In this document: one piece after another, positions 43,105-53,132 of the stretch | How the letters are laid out: the number at the start of each line of letters is the position of its first letter | Position numbering within the stretch: the stretch's first letter is position 1 | The notes under the pieces: model-generated | The model's database searches: none | What the model was told of the DNA's origin: nothing | What the model saw: the letters and a program-made list of their open reading frames with translations, nothing else | Position numbers and translations under genes: made by a program | From: an uncultured Clostridia bacterium | GTDB taxonomy: Bacteria; Bacillota; Clostridia; Christensenellales; Borkfalkiaceae | Assembly: GCA_934247225.1 (NCBI GenBank) | Contig: CAKQJE010000003.1 | Location: 62,001 to 126,000 of the forward strand | Length of the DNA: 64,000 bases | Reading direction: 5' to 3'

Positions 43105-45063
43105 ATGAAAAAGATATTATCGTTGATTATATGCGCCGTTATGATATTTGCCGCGCTCGCAGCCTGCGGCAAAGGCGGCGGTAAAGACAGTACGGGCAGC
43201 GACAAACCGTCCGAAAGCACTTCGGTAAAACCCGATTTCGCGGGTACGGGCAACTATATTTTCAGAGACGGAAAGACGAATTATAAAATCGTCATCCCCA
43301 AAAACAGCACCGAAAAGGAAAGACTCGCTTCCACCGAGCTTTCGGGAATTCTTGCCGAAGCCACGGGTATTAAAATGGAAACGGTCACTGACGAGGGCAG
43401 ATCTTTCACGAAAGAGTCCGAGTATATTTCGATCGGCAACACCTCGCTTTTAAGCGAATCGGGAATAGAAATAAGCGACGACGCCAAAGGCATCAACGCT
43501 TTCCAGATTTCAAGAGCGGGGAAATCCCTTTTCCTTATCGGCGGAAAAGAATACGGCGTGGTTTATTCGGTTTACGAATTTTTGAACGACGTCGTTAATT
43601 TCGAGCAGTATTACACCGATTGTTACACGCTCGAAACTTCGGTTATCGACATCGAACTTAAAGATTACAAGCTCGTTTGCAAGCCCGACATTCTTCGCAC
43701 TATGGGTACCGCGGGATTTATGGCGGCTAATAAGACGATCGCTACGAGAATGCGTTCGCCTTATAATTACACGGACGTTTACGCGACCGACAACGAGATC
43801 CCGTTCGCGCACTCTTCGCTTATGTATCTTCCTCTCGATAAGTATTACGACGAGCATCCGTCCTGGTTCAGCGACGACAAAACTCAGCTTTGCTACACGG
43901 CTCACGGAAGCAAAACGGAAATGGAAGCCATGCTTACGGCTTTCACCAAGAGGCTTAAACAGCTTATAAAACACGTTCACGGCAGAGATATTCACGAATA
44001 TGATTTGTCGAATATGGACACTCCCACAAGCTGCTCGTGCAAAAACTGTCTCGCCGCGCTCGACAAATATAAATCCAACGCGGGAGCTTACATTGTCTTT
44101 GCGAACAAAGCGAGCGAAATGATTTTCGATTGGATGAAAAACGATCCCGAAGGTCAGCAGTATTACGACGAAGATTTCAAAATCAAAATAATGGCTTATC
44201 ACAAGTTCGAAGCCGCTCCCGCCGTTTACGACGACGCGACGAAAACTTATAAGCCGGTAAGCAAAGAAGTCGTTTTAGGCGACCACGTGACTGTAATGGT
44301 CGCGCCCATTTACACGAACTTCGTTCAGTCGATTTACACCGAGAATAACATTTCTTATTACAGGGTTATCGAGGGATGGAAAGCCGTTTCGTCGGGCAAT
44401 ATGGACTTCTGGCTTTACTGCACGAACTTCAAATACTATATGCTTCCTTACGATTCGTTCAACAATATGATCGAATACAGAAACGTTTTAAAGGACGCGG
44501 GCGCGCTTTCTTTTAACGATCAGACTCAGAACGGAAACTACGGCGGTATGTCCGGCTGGCATATTTTAAAAGCGTACCTTTCTTCAAAACTGTCCTATGA
44601 CACAAGTCTCGATATGAACGAGCTTACCGACAATTTCTTCGACGCATACTTCGACGTGGCGGCGGACGACATGAAGGAGTTCTATTACAGTTGGAGAAGA
44701 TTTTCGCTTTATCAGCAGAACGTTCTCGGCGCGTACACCACTTCGAGTTCGATTTACTTCGAAGCTCTTAACAAAAAGTATTGGCCGAAGAGCGTGCTTG
44801 ACGGTTGGTACAAATCCGCTAACGAAGCGCTCGGGAAAATCGAAGTGTATAAAACCGCCGATCTCGACAAGTACAATACGCTTTATAAGCATATCGTCTG
44901 CGAAAGAGCTTCGATAGAATATTTGTATTTAATGCTTTATTCTTCCGAACTCGGCAGCCGCAAAGACGCAATAAAAGCGAACTTTATCGAAGCCGTTTAT
45001 ATGAATAATATCAACACTCCCCGCGAGGGCGGCTCGATGAGCGACCTTATCAACTCTTTATAA
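43105..45063 (+). CDS. DUF4838 lipoprotein
   Basis: 652 residues. The lipobox is LAAC (Cys21). After a Ser-rich linker comes an N-terminal domain like that of alpha-glucuronidases and GH20 enzymes (NYKIVIPKNSTEKERLASTE, EYGVVYSVYEFLN), followed by the DUF4838 barrel with the signature CSCKNCLAALDKY and LPYDSFNNM. DUF4838 proteins are suspected glycoside hydrolases, without an established reaction. It would act outside the cell next to the transporter. A second DUF4838 gene occupies the same position at 59358. GGAGAC ribosome binding site 10 bp after the previous stop. Confidence 0.85.
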   Translation: MKKILSLIICAVMIFAALAACGKGGGKDSTGSDKPSESTSVKPDFAGTGNYIFRDGKTNYKIVIPKNSTEKERLASTELSGILAEATGIKMETVTDEGRSFTKESEYISIGNTSLLSESGIEISDDAKGINAFQISRAGKSLFLIGGKEYGVVYSVYEFLNDVVNFEQYYTDCYTLETSVIDIELKDYKLVCKPDILRTMGTAGFMAANKTIATRMRSPYNYTDVYATDNEIPFAHSSLMYLPLDKYYDEHPSWFSDDKTQLCYTAHGSKTEMEAMLTAFTKRLKQLIKHVHGRDIHEYDLSNMDTPTSCSCKNCLAALDKYKSNAGAYIVFANKASEMIFDWMKNDPEGQQYYDEDFKIKIMAYHKFEAAPAVYDDATKTYKPVSKEVVLGDHVTVMVAPIYTNFVQSIYTENNISYYRVIEGWKAVSSGNMDFWLYCTNFKYYMLPYDSFNNMIEYRNVLKDAGALSFNDQTQNGNYGGMSGWHILKAYLSSKLSYDTSLDMNELTDNFFDAYFDVAADDMKEFYYSWRRFSLYQQNVLGAYTTSSSIYFEALNKKYWPKSVLDGWYKSANEALGKIEVYKTADLDKYNTLYKHIVCERASIEYLYLMLYSSELGSRKDAIKANFIEAVYMNNINTPREGGSMSDLINSL

Positions 45064-45077
45064 CGGGAGAAACGAAT

Positions 45078-47201
45078 ATGAAAAATCTTACGATTAAAAA
45101 GGGGAAACTTTCACTGCTTGTTTTGCTTTCCGCGATTTTGCTTTGCTTCACGGGGATAGGGATTTTCACCCTGGCGGCGCAAAGCCCGGACGTCTCGATA
45201 ACGCTCGATAAAAAGGTAGTCGCGCTCGAAAAGAACGAGTCTTACGTCTTCGGAGTTTCCGTGAGCGGAACGACGGACGAGGTCGCGTGGGCGATCACCG
45301 ACGATACCGTAGCGAAAATCGAAAAAGGCAAAGTCACGGCTTTGAAAGAGGGCAGCGCGGTGGTTACGGCGAAAGTCAAGGATAAAACCGCAAGATGTCA
45401 GATAAAAGTAACCGACAACGGTCTGGTTTTAAATATCGTAACCAACGTCGGAAACGAAAAACTCAACATTCTCGTCGGCGACACGTTCGATCTGACTTAC
45501 GCCGCGAAATACAACAACAAAACCGTCGACGCAAAGATTTCCGCGACCGTTTTGGCGGGTGAAATCGCTTCGATAGCAAACGGAAAAATTACAGGCAAAA
45601 AAGCAGGAACCACGCAGATTGTTTTAGAGGCGGAATGGAACGGCATAAAAGCCGTGGACGTTATCGATCTCGGCGTTGTGTATAACATTATCGCGGACTA
45701 CGAAAACGGTTCGTATATAAAAATTTACAACGATTCGAGAGCGGGCGCGAAAACGGCGGAACTTGCTCCGCGTTTGATTGAAAACGGCAAGGCGCTTTCG
45801 GATAACGAATTCGAGGTTTACGGCGTCGATTACGACGATAAGATAATAAGCTTCGATAAAGACACGCTTACGGTAACGGGGCTTTCGAAAGGCAAAACCG
45901 AACTCGAAATAGTTTATAAATCCAAAGTAACGGGCAACACCGTGACTTCCGCCGTCGAAGTCGAAGTGGATCTTTACACCGAGGATAAATCTTCTTCGAT
46001 AAACATCGGAAAGGTTTATATCGACGAAGGCTTGCTTGCGATCGATTTAAGCAAGGTTTTCGCGGATTTGACGAGAGAACAGCTCGCGGGGCTTTCCGTA
46101 ATCGGGATAACCGACGTAACGGGCGCGTACGGCGTTAAAATCCCCGTCAAAAACAACTCCGCGGATATGTCCTCGTTCATCGCGGGAGGCATAATCGGCG
46201 ACAGACTTTGGGAAATTCAGTGCGAAAAGTATTCGTATATAGTAAAAGTCAACGTAAACGAATACGATAAGTACAAATTCCTCGTCGGCGAATATATTTC
46301 CGCGGACAATAATTACAGATACGTTTTAACGAGCGAAAACGACGAACAGAAAGTCGAGATTTACAACGCGGGAACGGGAAGTCTTATCGCAAACGGCACC
46401 TTCGGGGTGAACGACGACAGCAAAAACAGCGGAAGAATAGAGCTTAGCCTCAATTCTTCGTTTAACGGCGAAAAGACGATTTACGGCGTTTATATGAACC
46501 GCGAGCCGATGAGATTGTCGCTTAGCTTTAACGGCAAGTATAACGACGCTTATTCGCTTGCGGAAGGTCCGTATAAAAAGCTTGCGGATACGTATTCCTG
46601 CAACGGCTGGCTTGTGAACATTAAGCTCGGCACCGATAAAACCTGCGAATTCGACGTAGGAAACAAGGTCGGACTCAATCAGACGGGAACTTACGTTCTC
46701 ACGCCTTCGGGGCTTAGCGGCGGAACGATCACAATGTCGTTTAAAAACGCGATTATGGGCGCGACCTCGTTCGAGGGCAAATACTCGACCGACGGGCAGA
46801 AGTATTCTTTCGGCATAAAAGTGAACGGAAAGAGCTATTATTTCACGCAGAACGGCGAAGGTTTGCAAGACGACGAGATTATGGCTGCGTTCGGCGGCGG
46901 ATATTCCTCGCTCGGAACTTCCGCGGACAAGGAAAGCGCGGCATGGTGTACGCTTTATTTCGGAACGGACGGAACGATGTATTTCGACGTGTGGTATTAC
47001 AGCGAAATCTCGACGGTCGGAACTTACAGCCTTAAAGGCGACAAAAAATCGGGTACGATAACTTTCGATATCGAAAAGGCGTACTGCGGATTCAAGCATT
47101 TCGAGGGAACTTATAATTTCGACGAAACGACGGGCAAATATACTTTCGATATGTATATTAACGGCTCGGGTCACGATAATATAAGATTTACTCAGAAGTA
47201 A
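45078..47201 (+). CDS. Secreted BIG2-domain protein (707 aa)
   Basis: The signal peptide (KLSLLVLLSAILLCFTGIGI, then FTLAAQ) is followed by BIG2-type Ig domains (VSITLDKKVVALEKNESYVF, ending ALKEGSAVVTAKVKD; a second from ~120; a third ~250). The C-terminal half has two or three repeated beta units of the form 'KLADTYSCNGWLVNIKLG', 'GTYVLTPSGLSGGTITMSF', 'GTYSLKGDKKSGTITFDIE', similar to units in the 1187-aa protein. No anchor is seen. It is a probable secreted glycan-binding or scaffold protein, 14 bp after DUF4838. Confidence 0.75.
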   Translation: MKNLTIKKGKLSLLVLLSAILLCFTGIGIFTLAAQSPDVSITLDKKVVALEKNESYVFGVSVSGTTDEVAWAITDDTVAKIEKGKVTALKEGSAVVTAKVKDKTARCQIKVTDNGLVLNIVTNVGNEKLNILVGDTFDLTYAAKYNNKTVDAKISATVLAGEIASIANGKITGKKAGTTQIVLEAEWNGIKAVDVIDLGVVYNIIADYENGSYIKIYNDSRAGAKTAELAPRLIENGKALSDNEFEVYGVDYDDKIISFDKDTLTVTGLSKGKTELEIVYKSKVTGNTVTSAVEVEVDLYTEDKSSSINIGKVYIDEGLLAIDLSKVFADLTREQLAGLSVIGITDVTGAYGVKIPVKNNSADMSSFIAGGIIGDRLWEIQCEKYSYIVKVNVNEYDKYKFLVGEYISADNNYRYVLTSENDEQKVEIYNAGTGSLIANGTFGVNDDSKNSGRIELSLNSSFNGEKTIYGVYMNREPMRLSLSFNGKYNDAYSLAEGPYKKLADTYSCNGWLVNIKLGTDKTCEFDVGNKVGLNQTGTYVLTPSGLSGGTITMSFKNAIMGATSFEGKYSTDGQKYSFGIKVNGKSYYFTQNGEGLQDDEIMAAFGGGYSSLGTSADKESAAWCTLYFGTDGTMYFDVWYYSEISTVGTYSLKGDKKSGTITFDIEKAYCGFKHFEGTYNFDETTGKYTFDMYINGSGHDNIRFTQK

Positions 47202-47215
47202 AAACTCACCTTTTT

Positions 47216-47252
47216 GCGGGCGAAAATCGGGATTAAAGCGATTTTCGCCCGC
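47216..47252 (+). terminator. Perfect 14-bp intergenic hairpin
   Basis: GCGGGCGAAAATCG pairs perfectly with CGATTTTCGCCCGC around a 9-nt loop between the BIG2 protein and GH2 genes. There is no T-run afterwards, so it probably acts as a stabilising or attenuating structure rather than a full terminator. Confidence 0.5.
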
Positions 47253-47276
47253 TCGGATAATCACAGGAAACGATAA

Positions 47277-49742
47277 ATGGATATTTTACTTTCACAATGG
47301 ACGTTAAAAGAAGCGGGCGGAACTTTGTCCGTACCCGTAACCGTGCCGGGAGACATAACGAACGATCTTTATAAAGCGGGCGTTATCGCCGACCCGTTTT
47401 TCGGGTTCAATCACCTTTCGCTGAAAGAACGGCTCGACAAAGATTATGTTTATGAGGCCGAATTTTCGGCGGAAAAACCGCATGGCGACGAAGACGTCTT
47501 CATAGCCTTTGAAGGAATAGATCTTTTCGCGGACGTATACCTTAACGGAGTTCTTCTCGGGAAAACCGAGAATATGTTCAAAAAATACGTGTACGATATC
47601 GGAAAAATAATTCGCGAAGGCAGAAACGTCGTGGAGGTTTTTATGCGTTCTACGACGAAATATATGGAAAGTCTGGACACGAAAGACTATTTCGGCACGT
47701 TCAACGTTCCGAGAATTTTAATTCGTAAAGAACAGTGCTGTTTCGGCTGGGATTGGTCGCCGAATATCCCCGGTTACGGGATCTGGCAAAACGTCCGCGT
47801 TTACACCGAAAACAAATGCAGAATAACCGACGTTAATTACACGGCGAACGCTAAGGGCGAAGCAACGTTTTTCGTCGAGATAAATTATTCCGTCCGCTCT
47901 TATTACGACAACGACGGAAATTTCATAGAGATAAAAAAGGAACACGACGATTATATCCGCGTTTTCCTGACCCGAAACCCCGATAACGACTTCGAAAACG
48001 CCGAGGTGAAGCAAATTCCCGTGAGCGGAAGCATAGGCTTTGTAAGTTTTTTCAGAAACGACGCAAAACTCTGGTGGCCGACAGGTTACGGCGAGCATCC
48101 GCTTTACGGATACAAGGTCGAACTCGTCCGCGACGGGCGGGTTATTTCCGAAAAATCGGGAAGAATGGCTTATCGCGAAATTGCTTTGGAGCAGCGCCCC
48201 GTAGCCGACGAAATTTTAAGCTATCGGCTTAAAATAAACGGCGAAACCGTATATATGAAAGGCTCCAATTGGGTGCCTGTCGATTGTTTTACGGGGTGCA
48301 TTAAGGACGAAAAGTATAAAAAGCTTATCTCGCAGGCGATAAAAGCGAATATAAACACTCTTCGCGTGTGGGGCGGCGGAATTTACGAAAAAGACGTGTT
48401 TTACGATCTTTGCGACGAGAACGGAATAATGGTCTGGCAGGATTTTATGTTCGCGTGCGCCGATATCCCCGACGACAACGAAAAATGGGTTAAGAACACG
48501 AGCGAGGAGATAGAATATCAGGTAAAACGCCTGCGCAACCACCCGTCGGTTGTCTATTGGTGCGGCGGAAACGAAAAACCCGGTTGCCCGGGCGTGAAAA
48601 ACGCGCGCGGGGATTGGTTCGTGAACGTTATTATGCGCGGTATCGTCGGAAATCTCGACGGCACTCGTCCTTACGCGAGACAAAGCCCTTGTTCGCTCAC
48701 GGACGTCGCAAACGACCTTCCGTCCGGCGACAGCCATAAAAATTCCTTCGAACTTACGATAAAGGACGGCTTCGGGAAATACAGAGAAAACGTGGCGCAA
48801 AACATTGTTCCGCTCATCTCCGAATCCGCGCTTATGGGTCCGCACAGCAGACAGACTTTCGAAAAGATTTTTCCGAAGGACAAACTCTGGCCGATAAACG
48901 ATTTGTGGAGAGACAGGCTTATGGAAAACCCTTACGCCGCGATCCGCCTTTCGTTTGCCGATCTCGAATTCAAATTCGCTTCGGAGTTATATAAAACGCC
49001 CGAAAATCTTGACGATTTCATCGCCAAAGGGATGCTTATGCACGCTCAGGTTCTTCAATGCGAATGCGAGTATCAAAGGGCGGGAAAAGGCGTGACGGCG
49101 GGCTTTCTGAATTGGATGTACTCCGAGGTGTGGCCGTCGGGAACCTGGTCGGTCGTGGATTATTACACCGAACCGAAAGCCGTTTATTATCAGATGAAAC
49201 GCTCTTACGCACCCGTTTTAATGTCGTTTTTCTATCGGAAGGACGGAAAAACCGTTTTGTTCGGCGTGAACGATACCTTAAAAGACAAAAAAGTTTCGTT
49301 CGAATACGGGCTTAAACGTATTTCGGACGGCAAAATTATGTGGAAAAGAAGCGGCGAAACGGTTTTGTCGGTCAGCGGAGCTTATTTATCCGAAGTCGAC
49401 GGCGAAATCGGGGATAACGACGCATATTTGTACGTCGCTTACGTTTATGACGATAAAAAAACGACTACGCTTTATTCTCCGAACTTCTGGTCGGGCGCGA
49501 ATTTCGAAAGCGATTACGAAGTTGAAAAAGAACAGCTTTCCGAACACGAAATAGCGGTAACGATCAAGGCGAATAAGTTCGCCAAGTCGGTTTTCGTGAA
49601 TATGCCCGATAATTACAAACGCGATTACTCGGATAACTATTTCGACGTGGAAGCGGGCGAGGAGAAAACCATAACGATTTCGTCCGCGGAAAAAATAGAC
49701 GTTTCAAACGTCGTCGTTACCGATCTCGGTAAGAAAAAATAA
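47277..49742 (+). CDS. GH2 beta-mannosidase (second)
   Basis: 821 residues, GH2 of beta-mannosidase type: VTVPGDITNDLYKAG, FGWDWSPNIPGYGIW, LRVWGGGIYEKDVFYD, acid/base Glu433 in WCGGNEKPG, and nucleophile Glu516 in LISESALMGP, where the usual SEFG is replaced by SESA. The C-terminal beta-domain resembles that of the first GH2 (NYFDVEAGEEKTI against NYFDMDRGERKVK). No signal peptide. It probably finishes the degradation of oligomannosides imported by the upstream ABC system. Ribosome binding site CAGGAAACG. Confidence 0.9.
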   Translation: MDILLSQWTLKEAGGTLSVPVTVPGDITNDLYKAGVIADPFFGFNHLSLKERLDKDYVYEAEFSAEKPHGDEDVFIAFEGIDLFADVYLNGVLLGKTENMFKKYVYDIGKIIREGRNVVEVFMRSTTKYMESLDTKDYFGTFNVPRILIRKEQCCFGWDWSPNIPGYGIWQNVRVYTENKCRITDVNYTANAKGEATFFVEINYSVRSYYDNDGNFIEIKKEHDDYIRVFLTRNPDNDFENAEVKQIPVSGSIGFVSFFRNDAKLWWPTGYGEHPLYGYKVELVRDGRVISEKSGRMAYREIALEQRPVADEILSYRLKINGETVYMKGSNWVPVDCFTGCIKDEKYKKLISQAIKANINTLRVWGGGIYEKDVFYDLCDENGIMVWQDFMFACADIPDDNEKWVKNTSEEIEYQVKRLRNHPSVVYWCGGNEKPGCPGVKNARGDWFVNVIMRGIVGNLDGTRPYARQSPCSLTDVANDLPSGDSHKNSFELTIKDGFGKYRENVAQNIVPLISESALMGPHSRQTFEKIFPKDKLWPINDLWRDRLMENPYAAIRLSFADLEFKFASELYKTPENLDDFIAKGMLMHAQVLQCECEYQRAGKGVTAGFLNWMYSEVWPSGTWSVVDYYTEPKAVYYQMKRSYAPVLMSFFYRKDGKTVLFGVNDTLKDKKVSFEYGLKRISDGKIMWKRSGETVLSVSGAYLSEVDGEIGDNDAYLYVAYVYDDKKTTTLYSPNFWSGANFESDYEVEKEQLSEHEIAVTIKANKFAKSVFVNMPDNYKRDYSDNYFDVEAGEEKTITISSAEKIDVSNVVVTDLGKKK

Positions 49743-49830
49743 GAAGATAATTAGACGACAAACCTTACAACTTTATACATTTTTATATATCGGGTTTACA
49801 CATTTTTAAATATCGAGTTTATATATCGAG

Positions 49831-49861
49831 CGCGTTCGCTTTTCGGCGGGCGCGTTTTTTT
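49831..49861 (+). terminator. Intrinsic terminator of first ABC/GH2 operon
   Basis: CGCGTTCGC pairs with GCGGGCGCG (two G-U type pairs) around a 6-nt loop, followed by seven T. It ends ~120 bp after the GH2 stop. Before it lie two imperfect AT-rich ~25-bp direct repeats (ACATTTTTATATATCGGG / ACATTTTTAAATATCGAG). Confidence 0.85.
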
Positions 49862-49868
49862 ATATGCC

Positions 49869-49961
49869 GTCAGACCGCGGTTTGCATTTCGTTTGTCGTC
49901 GGATAAGGTTTGCATTTCGTTTGCCGGTCAGACCGAGGTTTGTGCTATTCTTGCCCGGCAT
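49869..49961 (+). repeat. Cluster of solitary right ends of the structured repeat element
   Basis: GTCAGACCGCGGTTTG and GTCAGACCGAGGTTTG match the right end of copy 2 (GTCAGACCACGGTTTG). The last unit continues with CTATTCTTGCCCGGCAT, against TTATTCTTGTCTGGCAT there. A partial third unit (GGTTTGCATTTCGTTTGCCG) lies between. The rest of the element is absent, so these are remnants or end-only insertions. Confidence 0.6.
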
Positions 49962-50092
49962 AAGCAATAAATAGCCTAAAAAGATAAAAAAATGCTTTAA
50001 ATCGAATGTTTGACGTTGTATAATTTTTCAGATGAATACTGTCCGCGAGGGAGAAGCGCGGTAAATTTATAACAAAAAAACAGCAGGTAATT

Positions 50093-52249
50093 ATGTGGAT
50101 TAAATTGAGCAAAGAAGCTGAAAACGGCGGGTTGCCGTCTTTCGTGAAACATTTCGGACTGAAAAAGGAACTCGGAAGAGCGGAACTCGAAATAACGGCT
50201 ACGGGCATTTTTTCGGTTAAAATCAACGAAAAGGAGATCCCCGATCTGTTTATGCCCGGTTGGACGGATTACAATAAATACATAAATCTTTGCGTTTACG
50301 ACGTTTCCGATTATTTAAAGAGCGAAAACGTTATCGAAGCGACCGTCGCGAACGGTTGGTACAGGGGAAAACTCGGCTGCTGCACGAAAACCGACGTTTA
50401 CGGCTCCGAATTAAGGCTTTTCGCCCGTTTGAAACTTCTGTATAAGGACGGCGAAGAAGAGATTGTCGAAACCGACGAAAGTTGGTTGGTCGCCCTTTCG
50501 AACGTCGTAAAAGCCGACTTTTTCGACGGCGAAGTTATAGACTTCCGCCGCGGCAAGTTTAAGCAAAAACCCCTCTATAAGGCGATTAACGCCGATTTTT
50601 CGGCTCAATTGGATAAATATTCGTATGAAAGCGTAAGGGTTAAGGAAGAAATTATCCCCATGGCGATTTACGAAGACGAAACGACGCTTCGCTACGATTT
50701 CGGAAAGAATTTCGCGGGGAACGTGCGCTTTACGGCTTACGGCAAAGAGGGCGACAAAGTCACGGTTAAATATGCCGAAGTTTTAAACGCCGACGGGAGT
50801 TTATACACCGCCAATTTAAGGCGGGCGAAATGTACCGACGAACTTACTTTGTCGGGCGATATCGGCGGCGATCTTTTCGACCCGAAATTTACCTATCACG
50901 GGTTCAGATTTGCCGAAATAAAAAAGGACGAGGGCGTTGAAATCGGCGACCTTAAAGGACTTCTCATAACGCAGGATATAGAGTACTACGGAAGCTTCGA
51001 ATGTTCGGATAAAATCATTAACGGCGTTTACGAAATGGCGAAAAACGGACAGAAAAGCAATTTCGTGAGCATTCCCACCGACTGCCCGCAAAGAGACGAA
51101 AGAGTGGGCTGGACGGGCGACGCGGAGGTGTTCTGCAATTCCGCGATGTATAACGCCGATTGCGAGAAGTTTTTCAAAAATTATATGAAACTCGTGAGAA
51201 CGGACGTTCTGCCCGACGGAAAAATTCCGTCTTTCGCGCCGTTCCACACCCCCGTGTCTCCCACGACCGCGGGCGTTCCCGGCTGGGCGGATTGCGTGAC
51301 GGTTATTCCTTATTTTCATTATCTGCATTACAGGGATAAGAGCATAATAACCGAAAATCTCAAAATTGCCAAGGGTTGGGTCGATTATTATCTTGAAAAC
51401 AGCGAAAACTATATCGTGAGAATACGAAACGAGTTCGGAGATTGGCTTTCCGTGGATAACCGAGCCGATAAAGACGTTATAAATCAATGCTTTTTCGGCT
51501 ATTCGTCCTTGCTCCTTTCGAAAATGTATCTTATCGCGGGAGACGAAAAGTTTGCCGAAAAATATAAAGAAGTTTACGAAAACGCAAAAAAAGCGTTCCA
51601 AAAAGAGTATTTTAAGGGCGGGATAATAAAAAGCGACGCCGAGACCGTTTACGCGCTCGCATACTTCGCGGGGTTCATAACCGCCGCCGAAACGAAAAAA
51701 CGCCTGCCCGAGGTCGTTCGCAGAACGGGATATCTCACTACGGGATTTATCGGGATAAGATTTATTTTGCCCGCGCTTTGCGAAATAGGCGAAACCGATC
51801 TTGCGTATGAGCTTATTTCGAGAACGGAATACCCGTCCTGGGGATATATGCTCGAAAACGGCGCGACGACGATCTGGGAACGCTGGAACGGTTACACCAA
51901 AGAAAACGGCTTCGAAGATCCCGAAATGAACTCTTTCAATCATTATAGCTTAGGTTCGTGCGTCGAGTGGCTGTATTCTTACGTTCTCGGCATAAAACTT
52001 TCCTTAAACAGCGAAATCGTGACGATAAAACCGTCTTTCACCGACAAAATCGCGTTTGCGAAAGGCGGAACGAAAGTTAAAAACGGCAGGATTCACGTTT
52101 CGTGGGTAAATAAAAAAACCGCCGTAACCCTGGAAGTCACGGCGGACGAAAACGTTGAGTACAAAGTCGAAACCGACGGATATAAAACGGTATCTTTTGT
52201 TAAAAACGGAAACAAAACGACTTACGAGCTTTTGCCGACAAACGGCTGA
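50093..52249 (+). CDS. GH78 alpha-L-rhamnosidase (second)
   Basis: 718 residues; a compact GH78 without signal peptide or the extra N-terminal Ig-like domain of the first. Bac_rhamnosid_N part: ITATGIFSVKINEKEI, ATVANGWYRGKLG; barrel motif DCPQRDERVGWTGDAEVF starts at Asp330; later TIWERWNG and SFNHYSLGSCVEW. It hydrolyses terminal alpha-L-rhamnose. It is a single-gene unit between two operons, with a weak -10 (TATAAT at 50019-50024) and CAGCAGG as ribosome binding site, next to a convergent AraC gene. Confidence 0.9.
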   Translation: MWIKLSKEAENGGLPSFVKHFGLKKELGRAELEITATGIFSVKINEKEIPDLFMPGWTDYNKYINLCVYDVSDYLKSENVIEATVANGWYRGKLGCCTKTDVYGSELRLFARLKLLYKDGEEEIVETDESWLVALSNVVKADFFDGEVIDFRRGKFKQKPLYKAINADFSAQLDKYSYESVRVKEEIIPMAIYEDETTLRYDFGKNFAGNVRFTAYGKEGDKVTVKYAEVLNADGSLYTANLRRAKCTDELTLSGDIGGDLFDPKFTYHGFRFAEIKKDEGVEIGDLKGLLITQDIEYYGSFECSDKIINGVYEMAKNGQKSNFVSIPTDCPQRDERVGWTGDAEVFCNSAMYNADCEKFFKNYMKLVRTDVLPDGKIPSFAPFHTPVSPTTAGVPGWADCVTVIPYFHYLHYRDKSIITENLKIAKGWVDYYLENSENYIVRIRNEFGDWLSVDNRADKDVINQCFFGYSSLLLSKMYLIAGDEKFAEKYKEVYENAKKAFQKEYFKGGIIKSDAETVYALAYFAGFITAAETKKRLPEVVRRTGYLTTGFIGIRFILPALCEIGETDLAYELISRTEYPSWGYMLENGATTIWERWNGYTKENGFEDPEMNSFNHYSLGSCVEWLYSYVLGIKLSLNSEIVTIKPSFTDKIAFAKGGTKVKNGRIHVSWVNKKTAVTLEVTADENVEYKVETDGYKTVSFVKNGNKTTYELLPTNG

Positions 52250-52280
52250 AAGGCGGGCAGGCGGAATTTGCCTGTAACCG

Positions 52281-53126
52281 TCAGCCGCTTTTGCGGACGG
52301 AAGAACGGTATTCCGCGGGCGACATTTTGAATTTGTTCTTGAACTTCTGAGCAAAAAACGACGAGTTGTCGTAACCAACGTTCGAAGAAATGGTGATAAC
52401 CGACAAATCGGTGTTTTCGAGTAGTTTCGCGGCGTAAGAAAGCCTTAAATCGGAAACGTATTCGATTATGGTCTTGCCGACGTGCTTTTTGAAAAGCTTG
52501 ATAAAATGCGAGTGCGAATAGGAGCTTAAACCGATTATATCGTTCACGCGCATCGAAAAAACGTTCGGATCCTGCAACTTCTGCATAAACGTCAGAATAT
52601 CTTTCGGAACGAATTTCTCGGAAGTGTTTTCCACGTAAACGCCGAGAAGATACATGACTATCGAGGTCAGAATGGCGTTCCGGCTCTTTTCGTCGTCGAT
52701 GACGTCGGCTTTCGTGAGCCTGCCGTGCAGTTCGTTGAAAGATTGCATTCCGAGCTTTATTTGTATGGGTTTTGTTTGCGCCGAGAGCTGCGAATAGAGA
52801 TCGGGGCTTAAAATGTCGGCAAAAACCTTCATTTTTTCAAGCGAAACGCAGATATCTCTTCTGCGGATGGGAAGATCCGAAGTCTGCTTGTGAACGTGGT
52901 TCGGTCCAAGCAGCATAAACACGCCCGGGGTGGAGTAATAAGCCTCGCCGTTTACGAGGTTCACGCCCGTTCCGTCGGTCGTCGCGGTGAATTCCCAATC
53001 GCTGTGACAGTGAATTACGGTTTCTTCTTTCCACAAAAAAGTGCTTACCTCGTTTGCGGGGAGTTTGGGGATGAGTTTTTTCACTTTATCCCTATCCATA
53101 TTATTTAAATACACTGATAAATCCAT
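52281..53126 (-). CDS. AraC-family regulator with cupin sensor, leaderless mRNA
   Basis: 281 residues from MDLSVYLNNM. The cupin-like sensor has VIHCHSDWEFTATTDGTGVN and PGVFMLLGPNHVHKQ; the AraC domain has VNDIIGLSSYSHSHFIKLFKK and VITISSNVGYDNSSFFAQKFK, ending MSPAEYR. The start is chosen because the consensus promoter TTGACA-17-TATAAT ends 6 bp before this ATG; the much longer upstream frame reads through that promoter. The transcript should therefore start at or next to the AUG. Divergent from the second ABC operon, its probable target. Confidence 0.85.
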   Translation of the reverse strand: MDLSVYLNNMDRDKVKKLIPKLPANEVSTFLWKEETVIHCHSDWEFTATTDGTGVNLVNGEAYYSTPGVFMLLGPNHVHKQTSDLPIRRRDICVSLEKMKVFADILSPDLYSQLSAQTKPIQIKLGMQSFNELHGRLTKADVIDDEKSRNAILTSIVMYLLGVYVENTSEKFVPKDILTFMQKLQDPNVFSMRVNDIIGLSSYSHSHFIKLFKKHVGKTIIEYVSDLRLSYAAKLLENTDLSVITISSNVGYDNSSFFAQKFKNKFKMSPAEYRSSVRKSG

Positions 53127-53132
53127 ACGTGA

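Noticed and set aside
47216..47252. Rho-independent terminator between the BIG2 protein and GH2
   Set aside because: Strong stem but no T-run on either strand, and GH2 has no obvious promoter of its own; treated as an intra-operon hairpin.
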